Of a DNA stretch of 64,000 nucleotides, positions 42,274 through 52,731 are shown one piece after another. Under the pieces are notes generated by a model. The model was not told the DNA's origin. It was given only the letters and a program-made list of their open reading frames with translations, and searched no databases. Within the stretch, counting starts at the first letter, position 1, and every line of letters begins with the position of its first letter. A program made the position numbers and the translations under genes. Source of the DNA: Microbacterium sp. SLBN-146 (GTDB lineage Bacteria; Actinomycetota; Actinomycetes; Actinomycetales; Microbacteriaceae); contig NZ_VFMR01000001.1 in NCBI RefSeq assembly GCF_006715145.1, positions 2,728,001 to 2,792,000 of the forward strand, given 5' to 3'.

Positions 42274-44852
42274 GCCTCCTCGACGGGCGCGAGCTCGACA
42301 TCACTCACGACGATCTGGTCACCTTCGCTGTATCGGATCTCGGCGATCCGACCCACCGCTTTGAGGTCGCCTTCGGCGAGCCGGATCGCCGCGAGGGCGA
42401 CAGGCGGGGCGGCGATTGCGAGCTTCGCGACCGGCGTCTTCTGCGACGCCTTCGCCTCGGTCTTCGCACGCCGGATGCCGATGAGGGCTTCGCTCACCGT
42501 CGTGAGGACGCCCGGGTCACCGTCGATGCCGAGCGGCTCGGGCCACGCGGCCGTGTGCACCGAGCCCTCGTTGAACCACGACCACGACTCCTCCGCCGCG
42601 AACGAGAGGACGGGCGCGAACAGGCGCAGAAGCGTCGACAGGGCCGTCCTCAACGCGAGGGCCGCAGACGCCTGGCCGACATCCGTCCGGTCGTACGCGC
42701 GTTCCTTCACGAGCTCGAGGTAGTCGTCGCAGAAGGTCCAGAAGAACGACTCCGTCAGCTCCAGTGCGCGCGCGTGGTCATAGCCGTCGAAGGCCTTCGT
42801 CGCCTCGCGAACGACGGTGTCGAGTGTCGCGAGCATCGAGGCGTCCAACGCGTGTGTGATCCGCGCGTCTTCCGGAACGGGGAAGGACAGGACGAACTTC
42901 GATGCGTTGAGCACCTTGATCGCGAGTCGACGCCCGATCTTGACCTGCGTGGGGTTCTGCGGGTCGAAGGCGGCGTCAGCGCCCAGGCGGCTCGATGCCG
43001 ACCAGTATCGGACGGCATCCGTGCCGTGCTGGTCGAGGATATCGGCGGGCGTCACGACGTTGCCCTTGGACTTCGACATCTTCTTGCGGTCCGGGTCGAC
43101 GATGAATCCCGAGATCGCGGCATCCGTCCACGGCGCCCGATCGTCTTCGAGGGCACTGCGCAGCATCGTCGAGAAGAGCCATGTGCGGATGATGTCCTGG
43201 CCCTGAGGGCGGAGATCGAACGGTGCGACGAGCTCCCACAGGTCTTCATCCCTCTGCCAGCCGCCGGCGAGCTGGGGCGTCAACGATGAGGTGGCCCAGG
43301 TGTCGAAAATGTCCTTCTCGCCCTCGAAGCCGCCGGGCACACCACGATCCGCCTCGGAGTAGCCGGGGGGAACATCCGTCGTCGGGTCGACCGGCAGCGC
43401 TGCGGCATCCGGCGTCAGGACACTCGAGTAATCGCGTTCCCCGTTCTCGTCGAGCGCGTACCAGACCGGGATCGGGACGCCGAAGAAGCGCTGCCGCGAA
43501 ACCAGCCAGTCGCCCGTGAGCCCTCCGACCCAGTTCTCGTAGCGGACGCGCATGAAGTCGGGATGCCACGCCATGCTCTTGCCGAGCGCGATGAGCCTCT
43601 CGCGGAGCGACTCATCGCGAGCGCCGTTGCGCACGTACCACTGCCGTGTCGACACGATCTCGAGGGGGCGGTCGCCCTTCTCGAAGAACTTCACGGCGTG
43701 CGTGAAGGGTTTCGGGTCGCCGTCGAGCTCGCCGGATGCGCGGAGGAGGTCGACGATCGCCTTCTTGGCGCTGAAGACGGTTTTGCCGGCGATCTCGGCA
43801 TATGCCGCCTTTGCGGCATCCGTCACGATCGCATCAGGAGCTTCGGCGATGACACGTCCGTCCTTGCCGAGGATCGTGCGGTTGGGGAGATCGAGCTCCC
43901 GCCACCAGACGACGTCGGTGACGTCGCCGAACGTGCAGATCATCGCGATGCCCGAGCCCTTGTCCTTCTGCGCGAGCGGGTGCGCGAGGACGGGCACCTC
44001 CACGTCGAACAGCGGCGTGCGGACGGTCGTGCCGAAGACGGGCTGGTAGCGCTCGTCGTCGGGGTGCGCCACGAGCGCGACGCACGCGGCGAGCAGCTCG
44101 GGTCGCGTCGTCTCGATGTGGATGTCGCCGGAGCCGTCGGTCTTGTGGAAGGCGACACGGTGGTACGCCGCCGGCTGATCCCGGTCTTCGAGCTCGGCCT
44201 GGGCGATCGCCGATCGGAAGTCGATATCCCACAGCGTCGGTGCGAGCGCCTGGTACGCCTCGCCGCGCTCGAGGTTGCGGAGGAAGGCAAGCTGGCTCGT
44301 GCGCATCGTGTCGTCGGAGATCGTGCGATAGGTCTGGGTCCAGTCGACGCTCAGACCGAGCTGGCGGAACAGAGACTCGAACTGCTTCTCGTCTTCGAGC
44401 GTGAGACTCTCGCAGAGGTCGATGAAGTTCCGTCGGCTGATGGGAATCTGGTCCGCCGCCTTGGAGGACTTGTTGTCGCCGCCCTCGTACGGGGGAGTGA
44501 AGTCGGGGTCGTAGGGGAGCGAGGGGTCGCAACGCACCCCGTAGTAGTTCTGCACTCGACGCTCGGTGGGAAGGCCGTTGTCGTCCCATCCCATCGGGTA
44601 GAAGACGGTCTTGCCGCGCATCCGCTCGTACCGCACCTTTACATCCGTGTGCGTGTAGCTGAAGACATGGCCGATGTGAAGAGATCCGGATGCCGTCGGC
44701 GGAGGCGTGTCGACCGAGTAGACACCGGCCCTGCCCGATTCGGCGGCGCGGAGGCGGTCGAAGAGATACGTTCCGTCCTCACGCCACCTGGCATCCCACT
44801 TGGCCTCCAGACCTTCGAGAACGGGCTTGTCGGGAATCTGCGCGTCGGCCAT
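42270..44852 (-). CDS. valS: Valyl-tRNA synthetase
   Basis: An 860-residue class I synthetase that charges tRNA-Val. The HIGH motif is in TASGSLHIGHVF (about 52-63) and the KMSKS loop is in RKKMSKSKGNVVTPADIL near 589. The editing domain contains HIETTRPELLAACVALVAHPDDERY. The shorter length and the C-terminal end (VSDVELAPVEEA) mean it lacks the long coiled-coil arm found in many bacterial ValS. AGGAG precedes the ATG. No T-box is seen upstream; the gap to metQ is short. Confidence 0.97.
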   Translation of the reverse strand: MADAQIPDKPVLEGLEAKWDARWREDGTYLFDRLRAAESGRAGVYSVDTPPPTASGSLHIGHVFSYTHTDVKVRYERMRGKTVFYPMGWDDNGLPTERRVQNYYGVRCDPSLPYDPDFTPPYEGGDNKSSKAADQIPISRRNFIDLCESLTLEDEKQFESLFRQLGLSVDWTQTYRTISDDTMRTSQLAFLRNLERGEAYQALAPTLWDIDFRSAIAQAELEDRDQPAAYHRVAFHKTDGSGDIHIETTRPELLAACVALVAHPDDERYQPVFGTTVRTPLFDVEVPVLAHPLAQKDKGSGIAMICTFGDVTDVVWWRELDLPNRTILGKDGRVIAEAPDAIVTDAAKAAYAEIAGKTVFSAKKAIVDLLRASGELDGDPKPFTHAVKFFEKGDRPLEIVSTRQWYVRNGARDESLRERLIALGKSMAWHPDFMRVRYENWVGGLTGDWLVSRQRFFGVPIPVWYALDENGERDYSSVLTPDAAALPVDPTTDVPPGYSEADRGVPGGFEGEKDIFDTWATSSLTPQLAGGWQRDEDLWELVAPFDLRPQGQDIIRTWLFSTMLRSALEDDRAPWTDAAISGFIVDPDRKKMSKSKGNVVTPADILDQHGTDAVRYWSASSRLGADAAFDPQNPTQVKIGRRLAIKVLNASKFVLSFPVPEDARITHALDASMLATLDTVVREATKAFDGYDHARALELTESFFWTFCDDYLELVKERAYDRTDVGQASAALALRTALSTLLRLFAPVLSFAAEESWSWFNEGSVHTAAWPEPLGIDGDPGVLTTVSEALIGIRRAKTEAKASQKTPVAKLAIAAPPVALAAIRLAEGDLKAVGRIAEIRYSEGDQIVVSDVELAPVEEA

Positions 44853-44937
44853 CGAGGTCTCCTGGCGATATGTGCGGCACTGTGTGAGCGTGCCTGAGTG
44901 TGCGATGCGCTGACGATTCTACCCGGCCGGGCCTGTC

Positions 44938-45750
44938 TCAGAATGCGGCTTCGATCGACGGGTTGCCATCGATGACGTCTCGCACGACGTCGCTCGTGAA
45001 CGCCTTTCGGAGCGCCTCCACGGTCTCTGGATCGACATCCGCTCCGACGACGAGCTGCAGAGCGAAGCGGTCGTCGAGCTCCGTCAAGAGACCGTCCTCT
45101 TGAGGTGTGAGGCCGAGAGCCGCGATATGAGAGGGCCACTGGAAGACCAGGTCCGCCTCCTCGTAGGCCGTGTTGAGCTGTGCGATTTCGACTTTCAGGA
45201 ACTGCAGGTCTCGCGGGTTGGCGGTGATGTCGTCGACCGTTGCGGCGTACGGGTCGATCGACGGATCCAGAGTCACGAGTCCGTTGTCGGCGAGCAGCTT
45301 CAGCGCCCTGCCGGCGTTCGACGCGTCGTTCGGAATGGCCACGCGGGCACCGTCCGGCAGATCCGCGATGTCGTCGACTGTGCGCGAATAGAACGCGATG
45401 ACGAAGTTGTAGACCGGCTGCACGGCGGTGAGCGACGCGCCGTTCTTCTCGTTGAACTCCTGCATGTAGGGCTCGTGCTGAGAGAAGCTGGCCTCGATAT
45501 CGCCCGAACCGAGCATCGAGTTCACGGTCACGTAGTCGGTGATCGTGAGCGGCTCGATCTCGTAGCCGTCCTCGATCTGCGCGGCTGCGGCCGCGACGAT
45601 GTCCGTCGCCGGCGACGTGACGGCCGCGACGCGAATCGTCACAGTGTCGCCGTCGCCTGAGCCGGAGGAAGTGGATCCACTCGCGCATCCGGCGAGGAGT
45701 GCGGCGGCTCCGAAGAGGGCGGCGAGACGAAGAAGACGTTGCGAGGTCAT
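44938..45750 (-). CDS. metQ: Methionine-binding lipoprotein MetQ
   Basis: A 270-residue substrate-binding lipoprotein of the methionine ABC importer. The signal peptide ends with the lipobox LLAGC (lipidated Cys22), followed by a Ser/Gly linker. The NlpA/MetQ domain contains FSQHEPYMQEFN, IAFYSR and VAIPNDASNAGRALKLL. It would capture D/L-methionine outside the membrane. It is the last gene of metN-metI-metQ. A short promoter-less gap precedes it, so it is in the same operon. Confidence 0.93.
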   Translation of the reverse strand: MTSQRLLRLAALFGAAALLAGCASGSTSSGSGDGDTVTIRVAAVTSPATDIVAAAAAQIEDGYEIEPLTITDYVTVNSMLGSGDIEASFSQHEPYMQEFNEKNGASLTAVQPVYNFVIAFYSRTVDDIADLPDGARVAIPNDASNAGRALKLLADNGLVTLDPSIDPYAATVDDITANPRDLQFLKVEIAQLNTAYEEADLVFQWPSHIAALGLTPQEDGLLTELDDRFALQLVVGADVDPETVEALRKAFTSDVVRDVIDGNPSIEAAF

Positions 45751-45791
45751 GGGAGTGCTCCGTGGATCGGGGTGGGAGGGGGATGGGGGAG

Positions 45792-46463
45792 TCAACGGTG
45801 GTCGAGCCGCGTTGCCAGGCGGTATCCGAATGCCTGGATCGCGAGAACGATGACGAGGATGACGAGGATCGTCGTGTACATGAGGGCGTAGTCGTACTCC
45901 TGGTAGCCGTAGCGCATCGCGAAGTCCCCGATGCCGCCGCCGCCGACGACGCCGAGAACAGTGGAGTACGAGATCAGGCTGATCGTGGCCGATGTCAGGG
46001 CGTAGACGAGGCCGGGCCGGGCCTCGGGCAGCAGCACCCGGAACATGGTCTGGGGGAGGCTCGCGCCCATCGTCTCGGCGACGCGCAGGATGCCGGGACG
46101 GATCTCGCGCAGGATCTGCTCGACGAGACGGGCGTAGATCGCGACAGCGACGAAGCACAACGAGAACGTGGCGGCCGGCGTGCCGAACGTCGTGCCGTAC
46201 ACGAGACGAGTGAGCGGCACGAGGAAGACGACGAGGAGCAGGAACGGGAAGGAACGGATGACGTTGATGTACAGGTTGCCGAGAGTGAACACGACCCGAT
46301 TGCGGGCGATGCCCTGAGGGCGCGTGAGGAAGACGAGGGTTCCGAGCGGCAGCCCGAGCAGCACGGCTGCCGAGAGGGAGACCCCGATCATGTAGCCGGT
46401 CTCGCCCAGTGCGGCCAGAAGCTCCGGGCCGTGCTCTCCGAGCGTTGCGCCGAGATCGCTCAT
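45792..46463 (-). CDS. metI: Methionine ABC transporter permease MetI
   Basis: A 223-residue permease with five transmembrane segments (about 16-45, 52-75, 90-110, 145-168 and 185-215) and the inner-membrane EAA-like loop VAETMGASLPQTMFRVLLPEARPGLVYALTSATI that contacts the ATPase. It overlaps the metN stop by four bases. It pairs with MetN and MetQ. Confidence 0.93.
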   Translation of the reverse strand: MSDLGATLGEHGPELLAALGETGYMIGVSLSAAVLLGLPLGTLVFLTRPQGIARNRVVFTLGNLYINVIRSFPFLLLVVFLVPLTRLVYGTTFGTPAATFSLCFVAVAIYARLVEQILREIRPGILRVAETMGASLPQTMFRVLLPEARPGLVYALTSATISLISYSTVLGVVGGGGIGDFAMRYGYQEYDYALMYTTILVILVIVLAIQAFGYRLATRLDHR

Positions 46464-47203
46464 GCGCCGAGGGCCCTTCGCGCGCGGTCCAGGTAGGAAC
46501 CGTCCTGCCCGCCTCCGCGGGAGCGCACGGTCAGAACGTCATGCAAACGCCCCCGCTCGAACAGCGCGACGCGGTCGCAGATCGCGCGGACGACATCGAG
46601 ATCGTGCGTGACGACCACGACCGTCGTGCCCAAGCGATCGCGCGCGTCGACGAGGACGCGCAAGATGTCGTCCGCTGTCGTGGCGTCGAGCGAGGAGGTC
46701 GGCTCGTCGCAGAGCAGGAGCTCCGGACCGGCGGCGAGGGCGCGTGCGATCCCGACCCGCTGCTGTTGGCCCCCGCTCAGCTGCGCGGGAAAGTGATCGG
46801 CCCGATCGGCGAGCCCCACGAAGGCGAGCATGTCGTGGGCGGTGTCCTGCTCGGCACGTCGTGTCGCTCCCGTCGGCCGCGTCTTGCGCGCGAGTTCCAA
46901 GGGGAGACGCACGTTCTCGAGCACAGTTCGGTTGCTCAGCAGGTGCACGCCTTGGAAGACGACTCCGATGCGACGCCGGAAACCGCGCAGCTCCCGCCCC
47001 TGCAGCTCGCCGACCGACCGGCCGAGAACGCGCAGCTTTCCCGCGCTCGGCGTGATCGATCCCGCCAGGAGGTCGAGGAGCGTGGTCTTGCCCGCGCCGC
47101 TCTCTCCGATCACGCCGAAGATCTCCCGATGACCGATCCGAAGATCGACACTCTCTAAGGCTGCAAGGCCGCCGTCGGTGTAGCGCTTCCAGACGCCGAT
47201 CAT
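46460..47203 (-). CDS. metN: Methionine ABC transporter ATP-binding protein MetN
   Basis: A 247-residue ATPase: Walker A GESGAGKTTLLDLLAG (about 33-48), signature LSGGQQQRVGIARAL, Walker B LLLCDEPTSSLD and the H-loop VVVTHDLDVV. It lacks most of the C-terminal methionine-sensing domain of E. coli MetN (343 aa), so trans-inhibition by internal methionine is probably absent. The ATG at 47203 has no clear Shine-Dalgarno sequence upstream; a CCCC(TTC)GGGG hairpin lies 13-24 bases before it. Divergent from the OsmC gene. Confidence 0.9.
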   Translation of the reverse strand: MIGVWKRYTDGGLAALESVDLRIGHREIFGVIGESGAGKTTLLDLLAGSITPSAGKLRVLGRSVGELQGRELRGFRRRIGVVFQGVHLLSNRTVLENVRLPLELARKTRPTGATRRAEQDTAHDMLAFVGLADRADHFPAQLSGGQQQRVGIARALAAGPELLLCDEPTSSLDATTADDILRVLVDARDRLGTTVVVVTHDLDVVRAICDRVALFERGRLHDVLTVRSRGGGQDGSYLDRARRALGA

Positions 47204-47252
47204 TTCGACGACCGGCCCCGAAGGGGTGTTCGCAGACAGGGGGACCTCTTCC

Positions 47253-47286
47253 GATGCAGACTCCCGGGCGATGCAGACTCTCGGGC
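47253..47286. repeat. 17-bp direct repeat between metN and the OsmC gene
   Basis: Two adjacent copies of GATGCAGACTCYCGGGC, at 47253-47269 and 47270-47286, differing at one base (C or T). They sit inside the divergent promoter region and could be an operator. Confidence 0.8.
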
Positions 47287-47307
47287 GAATTGTTGTATGC
47301 AGTCCAA

Positions 47308-47313
47308 TATACT
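47308..47313 (+). promoter_or_regulatory. Leaderless -10 of the OsmC gene
   Basis: TATACT followed by six bases (TGCCGA) and the ATG at 47320. This is the closest to the consensus TATAAT of the leaderless set. Confidence 0.6.
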
Positions 47314-47319
47314 TGCCGA

Positions 47320-47733
47320 ATGAGCGCGAGGTATCGGACGAAGGCCACGAACCGCGACGGCGGTACGGGGATCACGCGTATCGACGGAGGGCTCGCCGTG
47401 GCGGTGTGGAACCCCCTCGACCCCGCGGCCGATCCTGACGCGAGCAACCCCGAGCAGCTCCTGGCGCTCGCGTGGTCCACGTGTCTCAACGCGACCGCCC
47501 AAGCGATCGTCGGCGGCGAACGGGCCACAGCCGTGAGTGTCGAGGTGGAGTTGCACGAGGCGGTGGACCGCGTCGGCTACGAATTCCACGCCACCGCCTT
47601 CGTGTCGGCGGAAGGGCTCGATGTCGACGACACGCGGTCGCTCGCGGAGGCGGCGCATCAGCGTTGTCCGATCTCCCGACTTCTGCACTCGGCGACGACG
47701 GTCTCGGTCGAGCCCGCTCCCTACGCCGCCTGA
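47320..47733 (+). CDS. OsmC/Ohr-family peroxidase-like protein
   Basis: A 137-residue protein with the two conserved cysteines of the family: Cys55 in AWSTCLNATA and Cys116 in AHQRCPISRL. The pair reduces organic hydroperoxides and lipid peroxides, with lipoyl-type or thiol reductants. An N-terminal beta section (KATNRDGGTGITRIDGGLAVAV) precedes them. The start at 47320 is set by the leaderless -10; an in-frame upstream ATG at 47254 is rejected. It is divergent from metNIQ. Confidence 0.9.
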   Translation: MSARYRTKATNRDGGTGITRIDGGLAVAVWNPLDPAADPDASNPEQLLALAWSTCLNATAQAIVGGERATAVSVEVELHEAVDRVGYEFHATAFVSAEGLDVDDTRSLAEAAHQRCPISRLLHSATTVSVEPAPYAA

Positions 47734-47782
47734 CTGCGCGGTCGGACTGCGAGGGGGACCGCGCGGTAGGACTGCGCGGCGG

Positions 47783-47983
47783 TATGATCGTCTGCAGCAG
47801 CGCTGAGCCGGCCATCACCGGGGAGCTTTCGGAAGAACAGGGCCTCGGCCCCCATTAGAACCGAACGGGGCAGGCCCGTCACAGCCGCAGTGAGAGTGGC
47901 CCGCAAGGGCACGCGGGGTGGTACCGCGGTTTCCCGCCAGGGGAGTCGTCCTCGCAGGAGCATCCGCAACCTGCTGGAGAGAC
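47783..47983 (+). promoter_or_regulatory. Promoter and T-box riboswitch of ileS
   Basis: A -10 TATGAT (47783-47788) opens a ~190-nt leader. The T-box sequence GGGGTGGTACCGCGG (47914-47928) is the antiterminator/antisequestrator core. A short Stem I carries CCATCACC, where the ATC codon (47814-47816) is a good specifier for tRNA-Ile. The stem I is very short. The end of the leader can pair the ribosome-site region: GCAGG (47954-47958) with CCTGC (47970-47974), just before GGAGAG and the ATG. This fits the translational T-box class seen in actinobacterial ileS: uncharged tRNA-Ile would free the ribosome site. Confidence 0.85.
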
Positions 47984-50900
47984 ATGACGTACCCCAAGAC
48001 CCCTGACGGCACTTCCTTCGGCCCTGTCGTGCCGAGTCCTCGACTTCCTGAGATCGAGCGGGAGACGTTGGCGTTCTGGAAGGACGACGACACCTTCCGG
48101 GCCTCTATCGCGAACCGCGAGGGCGCCGAGGAGTGGGTGTTCTACGACGGCCCGCCCTTCGCGAACGGACTCCCTCACTACGGTCACCTCCTGACCGGCT
48201 ACGCGAAGGACGTCTTCCCCCGCTTCCAGACCATGCGCGGCAAGCGAGTCGACCGGGTGTTCGGTTGGGACACGCACGGGCTCCCCGCGGAGCTCGAGGC
48301 GATGAAGCAGCTGGGCATCACCGAGAAGACCGAGATCGAGGCCATGGGCATCGATGTCTTCAACGCGAAGGCGCGCGCATCCGTACTCGAGTACACGCAC
48401 GAGTGGGAGGACTACGTCACGCGGCAGGCCCGATGGGTCGACTTCGCACGCGGATACAAGACGCTGGACACGTCCTACATGGAGTCGGTGCTCTGGGCGT
48501 TCCAGACCCTCTACGACAAGGGCCTCGCGTACGAGGGCTATCGAGTGCTGCCCTACTGCTGGCGCGACGAGACGCCGCTGTCGACGCACGAACTCCGCAT
48601 GGACGACGACGTCTACAAGATCCGACAGGATCCGTCGGTCACGGTGACCTTCCCGCTCGTCGGTGCCAAGGCCGAGGCACTCGGCCTCACGGGCGTCCGT
48701 GCGCTCGCGTGGACGACGACTCCCTGGACGCTCCCGACGAACCTCGCGCTCGCGGTGGGGCCTGCGATCCGTTACGTGGTCGTCCCGGGAGGCGACGCCG
48801 GCGCGGCAGACGTCAGGGAAGGCGACGAGCCTTTCGAGGCGACGGCACACCGCTACCTCTTGGCAGAGGACCTGCTCGCCGGCTACGCGAAGGATCTCGG
48901 CTACGAGTCAGCCGATGCCGCGCGCGACGCCGTCGAGCGCACGGTGCTCGGATCCGAGCTCGAGGACGTCTCCTACGATCGCCTGTTCGACTACTACGCG
49001 GATGCCGCGACGTGGGGCACCGAGAATGCCTGGCGGATCCTCGTCGACGACTACGTCACGACCACCGACGGTACGGGGATCGTGCATCAGGCACCGGCCT
49101 ACGGCGAGGACGACCAGCGTGTCACCGAGGCGGCCGGCATCCCGCTCATCATGAGCCTCGACGACGGCGGGCGGTTCCTGTCCTCCGTCACGGACGTTGC
49201 CGGCGAATTGTGGATGGACGCCAATACCCCGCTCATCCGGCTCCTCCGCCAGCGAGGACGGCTCTTGCGCCTCGCCAGCTACGAGCACTCGTATCCGCAC
49301 TGCTGGCGGTGTCGGAACCCCCTCATCTACCGCGCCGTGTCGAGCTGGTTCATCCGGGTCACCGCGATCAAGGACCAGCTGCTCGCGAACAACGAGCAGG
49401 TCACGTGGGTGCCGGAGAACGTCAAGCACGGCCAGTTCGGGAAATGGCTCGAGGGCGCTCGCGACTGGAGCGTGAGCCGCAACCGGTACTGGGGTTCGCC
49501 CATCCCGGTGTGGAAGAGCGATGATCCGGAGCACCCTCGGATCGACGTGTACGGGAGCCTCGAGGAACTGGAGCGCGACTTCGGTCGACTCCCGGTAGAC
49601 CCCGACGGGAACGTCGATCTCCACCGCCCGTACATCGACGAACTGACGCGACCGAATCCCGACGATCCAACGGGACGCTCGACGATGCGCCGCATCGAGG
49701 ACGTCTTCGATGTGTGGTTCGACTCGGGGTCGATGCCCTACGCGCAGGTGCATTACCCGTTCGAGAACCACGAGTGGTTCGACGAGCACGCACCCGCCGA
49801 CTTCATCGTGGAGTACATCGGCCAGACGCGCGGCTGGTTCTACGTCATGCACGTGCTCTCCACGGCGCTGTTCGACCGTCCCGCCTTCACGGGGGTGTCG
49901 TGCCACGGCATCGTGCTCGGCAGCGACGGGTACAAGATGTCGAAGTCGCTCAAGAACTACCCCGACGTCTCCGAGGTTTTCGATCGCGACGGGTCCGACG
50001 CCATGCGCTGGTTCCTCATGTCGTCGTCGGTTCTCCGCGGAGGCAACCTCGTCGTCACCGAGGAGGGCATCCGAGCGGGCGTCCGTGAGTTCCTGCTTCC
50101 GCTCTGGAGCGCATGGTACTTCTTCTCCACGTACGCCAATGCGGCAGGCGGCGCAGATGGCTCGGGATACGAGGCGACGTGGCGGACCGACTCGACCGAC
50201 GTCCTCGACCGGTACATCCTCGCGCTCACGGGGGATCTCGTGCGCGGCGTGGCGGAGGACCTCGAAGGACTCGATTCGACGACCGCCGCAGCGAAACTCC
50301 GCGACTTCGCCGAGGCCCTCACGAACTGGTACATCCGGCGTTCGCGCGATCGATTCTGGGTCGGTGCGTCCGAGGATCCGAAGAGCCGCGAGGCCTTCGA
50401 CACGCTGTACACGGTGCTCGAGACGCTCACGCGCGTCGCCGCTCCGCTCATCCCGCTCGTATCGGAGCGCGTGTGGCAGGGCCTGACGGGCGGGCGCAGC
50501 GTGCACCTGGAGGACTGGCCGGACGCATCCGCGTTCCCCGAGGCCACCGACATCCGCTCCGCGATGGATGCCGTGCGCGAGGTGTCGAGTGTCGCGAACG
50601 CCCTCCGCAAGAAGGAGGGCAAGCGCGTCCGACTCCCGCTGCCCCTCCTCACCGTGGTCGCCGAGGACGCGGCATCCCTCGCTCAATTCGATGACATCCT
50701 CCGCGACGAACTCAACGTCAAGGCGCTCGAACTCGTGGAGCTGGAGGATGAGACAGCACGCTCCTACGGAATCACGCATCGGCTCTCCGTGAATGCCCGC
50801 GCTGCCGGTCCGCGGCTCGGCCGCGATGTACAGCGCGCCATCCAGGGGGCGAAGTCGGGTGATTGGTCAGAACAGGACGGCGTCGTGGTGTCCGGTGGGC

Positions 50901-51382
50901 TCCCGCTCGAACCGGGGGAGTACGACCTCGTCCTCGAAACGTCCGGGCGACCCGAGGGGGAGGCCCTCGCGCTCCTCGGAAGCGGCGGATTCGTGCTGCT
51001 CGACACGACGACGACTCCTGCACTCGAAGCGGAGGGCTTCGCTCGCGACATGGTGCGCGCCGTGCAAGACACACGCAAGGCTGCGGGCTTCGACGTGAGC
51101 GACCGCATCGCTCTCCACCTCGGATTCGACGACGCCGAGGAGGCGGCGGTCTTCACCGGAGCGAGCGGTTCGGTCAACTCCGAGCTGATCGCAGGCGAGA
51201 CCCTCGCGACGCTCTTCACGACGTCGACACGGGGCGTGGACGACCCGGCTGCGGTCGCAGACGCGTCGGGCCAGGCGAGTCTCGGCTTCACGCCGGAGCA
51301 TGTCGGAGTCGTCGCGCCGAAGACCTATGCCAACCGCGGTGCCGTCCATATCGCCGTCGCACGTCAGGAGGCTTCGTCATGA
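47984..51382 (+). CDS. ileS: Isoleucyl-tRNA synthetase
   Basis: An 1132-residue class I synthetase that charges tRNA-Ile. The HIGH motif has the form [16 protein letters not shown] (near 53), and the KMSKS loop is [14 protein letters not shown] near 650. The editing domain (about 200-400) contains [18 protein letters not shown]. The length is that of the longer (eukaryote-like) ileS lineage common in actinobacteria. ATG 47984 has GGAGAG seven bases upstream. It is controlled by the T-box just upstream and overlaps folC (ATGA). Confidence 0.97.
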   Translation: MTYPKTPDGTSFGPVVPSPRLPEIERETLAFWKDDDTFRASIANREGAEEWVFYDGPPFANGLPHYGHLLTGYAKDVFPRFQTMRGKRVDRVFGWDTHGLPAELEAMKQLGITEKTEIEAMGIDVFNAKARASVLEYTHEWEDYVTRQARWVDFARGYKTLDTSYMESVLWAFQTLYDKGLAYEGYRVLPYCWRDETPLSTHELRMDDDVYKIRQDPSVTVTFPLVGAKAEALGLTGVRALAWTTTPWTLPTNLALAVGPAIRYVVVPGGDAGAADVREGDEPFEATAHRYLLAEDLLAGYAKDLGYESADAARDAVERTVLGSELEDVSYDRLFDYYADAATWGTENAWRILVDDYVTTTDGTGIVHQAPAYGEDDQRVTEAAGIPLIMSLDDGGRFLSSVTDVAGELWMDANTPLIRLLRQRGRLLRLASYEHSYPHCWRCRNPLIYRAVSSWFIRVTAIKDQLLANNEQVTWVPENVKHGQFGKWLEGARDWSVSRNRYWGSPIPVWKSDDPEHPRIDVYGSLEELERDFGRLPVDPDGNVDLHRPYIDELTRPNPDDPTGRSTMRRIEDVFDVWFDSGSMPYAQVHYPFENHEWFDEHAPADFIVEYIGQTRGWFYVMHVLSTALFDRPAFTGVSCHGIVLGSDGYKMSKSLKNYPDVSEVFDRDGSDAMRWFLMSSSVLRGGNLVVTEEGIRAGVREFLLPLWSAWYFFSTYANAAGGADGSGYEATWRTDSTDVLDRYILALTGDLVRGVAEDLEGLDSTTAAAKLRDFAEALTNWYIRRSRDRFWVGASEDPKSREAFDTLYTVLETLTRVAAPLIPLVSERVWQGLTGGRSVHLEDWPDASAFPEATDIRSAMDAVREVSSVANALRKKEGKRVRLPLPLLTVVAEDAASLAQFDDILRDELNVKALELVELEDETARSYGITHRLSVNARAAGPRLGRDVQRAIQGAKSGDWSEQDGVVVSGGLPLEPGEYDLVLETSGRPEGEALALLGSGGFVLLDTTTTPALEAEGFARDMVRAVQDTRKAAGFDVSDRIALHLGFDDAEEAAVFTGASGSVNSELIAGETLATLFTTSTRGVDDPAAVADASGQASLGFTPEHVGVVAPKTYANRGAVHIAVARQEASS

Positions 51383-52731
51383 GCGATCGCGATCGCGCTG
51401 ACGCCGTATACGCCGCGCTGCTCGCGCGACAGGGCGAGCAGTGGGTGCAGCCCCGCGTAGAGCGCACAGCGCGCGTGCTGGAGCTCCTCGATGACCCCCA
51501 GAAGACGTACCGCGTCGTGCACGTGACGGGGACCAACGGCAAGACATCCACGGCCCGGATCATCGAGAGCCTCGTGCGTGCCCATGGACTGCGGACGGGA
51601 CTCTTCACGAGCCCTCACCTCGAGCGGTTCACGGAGCGCATCCTCATCGACGGTGAACCCATCTCGGATGCCGCGGTGGCGGATGCGTGGGACGAGATCG
51701 AACCCTTCGTCGCGATCGTCGACGCTGAGCTGGAATCCCGCGACGACGCTGCACTGACGTTCTTCGAACTGCTGACGGTCCTCGCCTTCGTCGCGTTCGC
51801 CGACGCGCCCATCGATGTCCTCGTGCTGGAAGTCGGCATGGGCGGCACGTGGGACTCGACAAATACGGCGGATGGCGACGTCGCGGTCTTCGGCCCCATC
51901 GACATCGACCACACCGACCGTCTCGGTGAGACCCTCGTCGACATCGCCGCCGTCAAGTCCGGGATCATCAAGGATGGTGCGGCAGTCGTTTCTGCACGTC
52001 AGCAGCCCCAGGTCGCGTCCATTCTCCGAAATGTGGCCGCGTCGAAGGGCGCAACCATCGCCTTCGAGGGCGAGGAGTTCGCCCTCGCATCGCAGGCTCT
52101 CGCCGTCGGCGGGCAGGCCATCACGGTGCGCGGCCTCGCCGGCGTCTACGAGGACGAGTACCTGCCGCTCTACGGCGCTCATCAAGGATTCAACGCGGCA
52201 CTCGCGATCGCGGCCGTCGAGTCGCTCGTCGGCGGCGCGGGCCAGGCGATTTCGGGCGACGTTCTCGCCGAGGGACTCGGTCAGACGACGTCGCCCGGAA
52301 GGCTCCAGCTCGTCGGGACTCAGCCGACGGTGCTCCTGGACGCGGCGCACAATCCGCACGGCGCTCGCGCTCTCGCATCAGCGCTGCGGGACTCCTTCGA
52401 CTTCGACGACTGGGGTCTCGTGATCGGCGTCCTGGGAGACAAGGATGCCGCGGGAATCCTCGCTGCCCTCGCTCCGCTCGCGACCCATGTCTTCGCGACC
52501 GTTCCCGATTCGGTTCGGGCGACCGACGCCGACCGCATCGCGGACATCGCGGAGACGCTCGAGCTTCCCGTGACGGTGCACGACGATCTCGGATCGGCGT
52601 CGGAAGCGGCGCGCGAGTGGGCGTCGGCATCCGATCGCCGCGCCGTCGTCATCGCGGGCTCGGTCGTCCTCGCCGGGGAGGCGCTCGCGCTGTCGACGGC
52701 GGAGGACTGGAAGGCCGGGTGGGAGTCGTGA
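51379..52731 (+). CDS. folC: Folylpolyglutamate/dihydrofolate synthase
   Basis: A 450-residue ligase that adds glutamate to folates and dihydropteroate. The P-loop [12 protein letters not shown] lies near 49, and [23 protein letters not shown] near 148 holds catalytic residues. The C-terminal domain has [18 protein letters not shown]. It overlaps ileS (ATGA) and DUF4233 (GTGA), so ileS-folC-DUF4233-ndk form one operon, an order conserved in actinobacteria. Confidence 0.96.
   Translation: MSDRDRADAVYAALLARQGEQWVQPRVERTARVLELLDDPQKTYRVVHVTGTNGKTSTARIIESLVRAHGLRTGLFTSPHLERFTERILIDGEPISDAAVADAWDEIEPFVAIVDAELESRDDAALTFFELLTVLAFVAFADAPIDVLVLEVGMGGTWDSTNTADGDVAVFGPIDIDHTDRLGETLVDIAAVKSGIIKDGAAVVSARQQPQVASILRNVAASKGATIAFEGEEFALASQALAVGGQAITVRGLAGVYEDEYLPLYGAHQGFNAALAIAAVESLVGGAGQAISGDVLAEGLGQTTSPGRLQLVGTQPTVLLDAAHNPHGARALASALRDSFDFDDWGLVIGVLGDKDAAGILAALAPLATHVFATVPDSVRATDADRIADIAETLELPVTVHDDLGSASEAAREWASASDRRAVVIAGSVVLAGEALALSTAEDWKAGWES

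Noticed and set aside
47204..47319. SAM riboswitch before metN
   Set aside because: Only 116 bases are available, with no SAM-type conserved core; the direct repeats were reported instead.
50863..51378. Longer folC start inside ileS
   Set aside because: It lies within ileS coding sequence in another frame; ATGA overlap at 51379 is the natural start.
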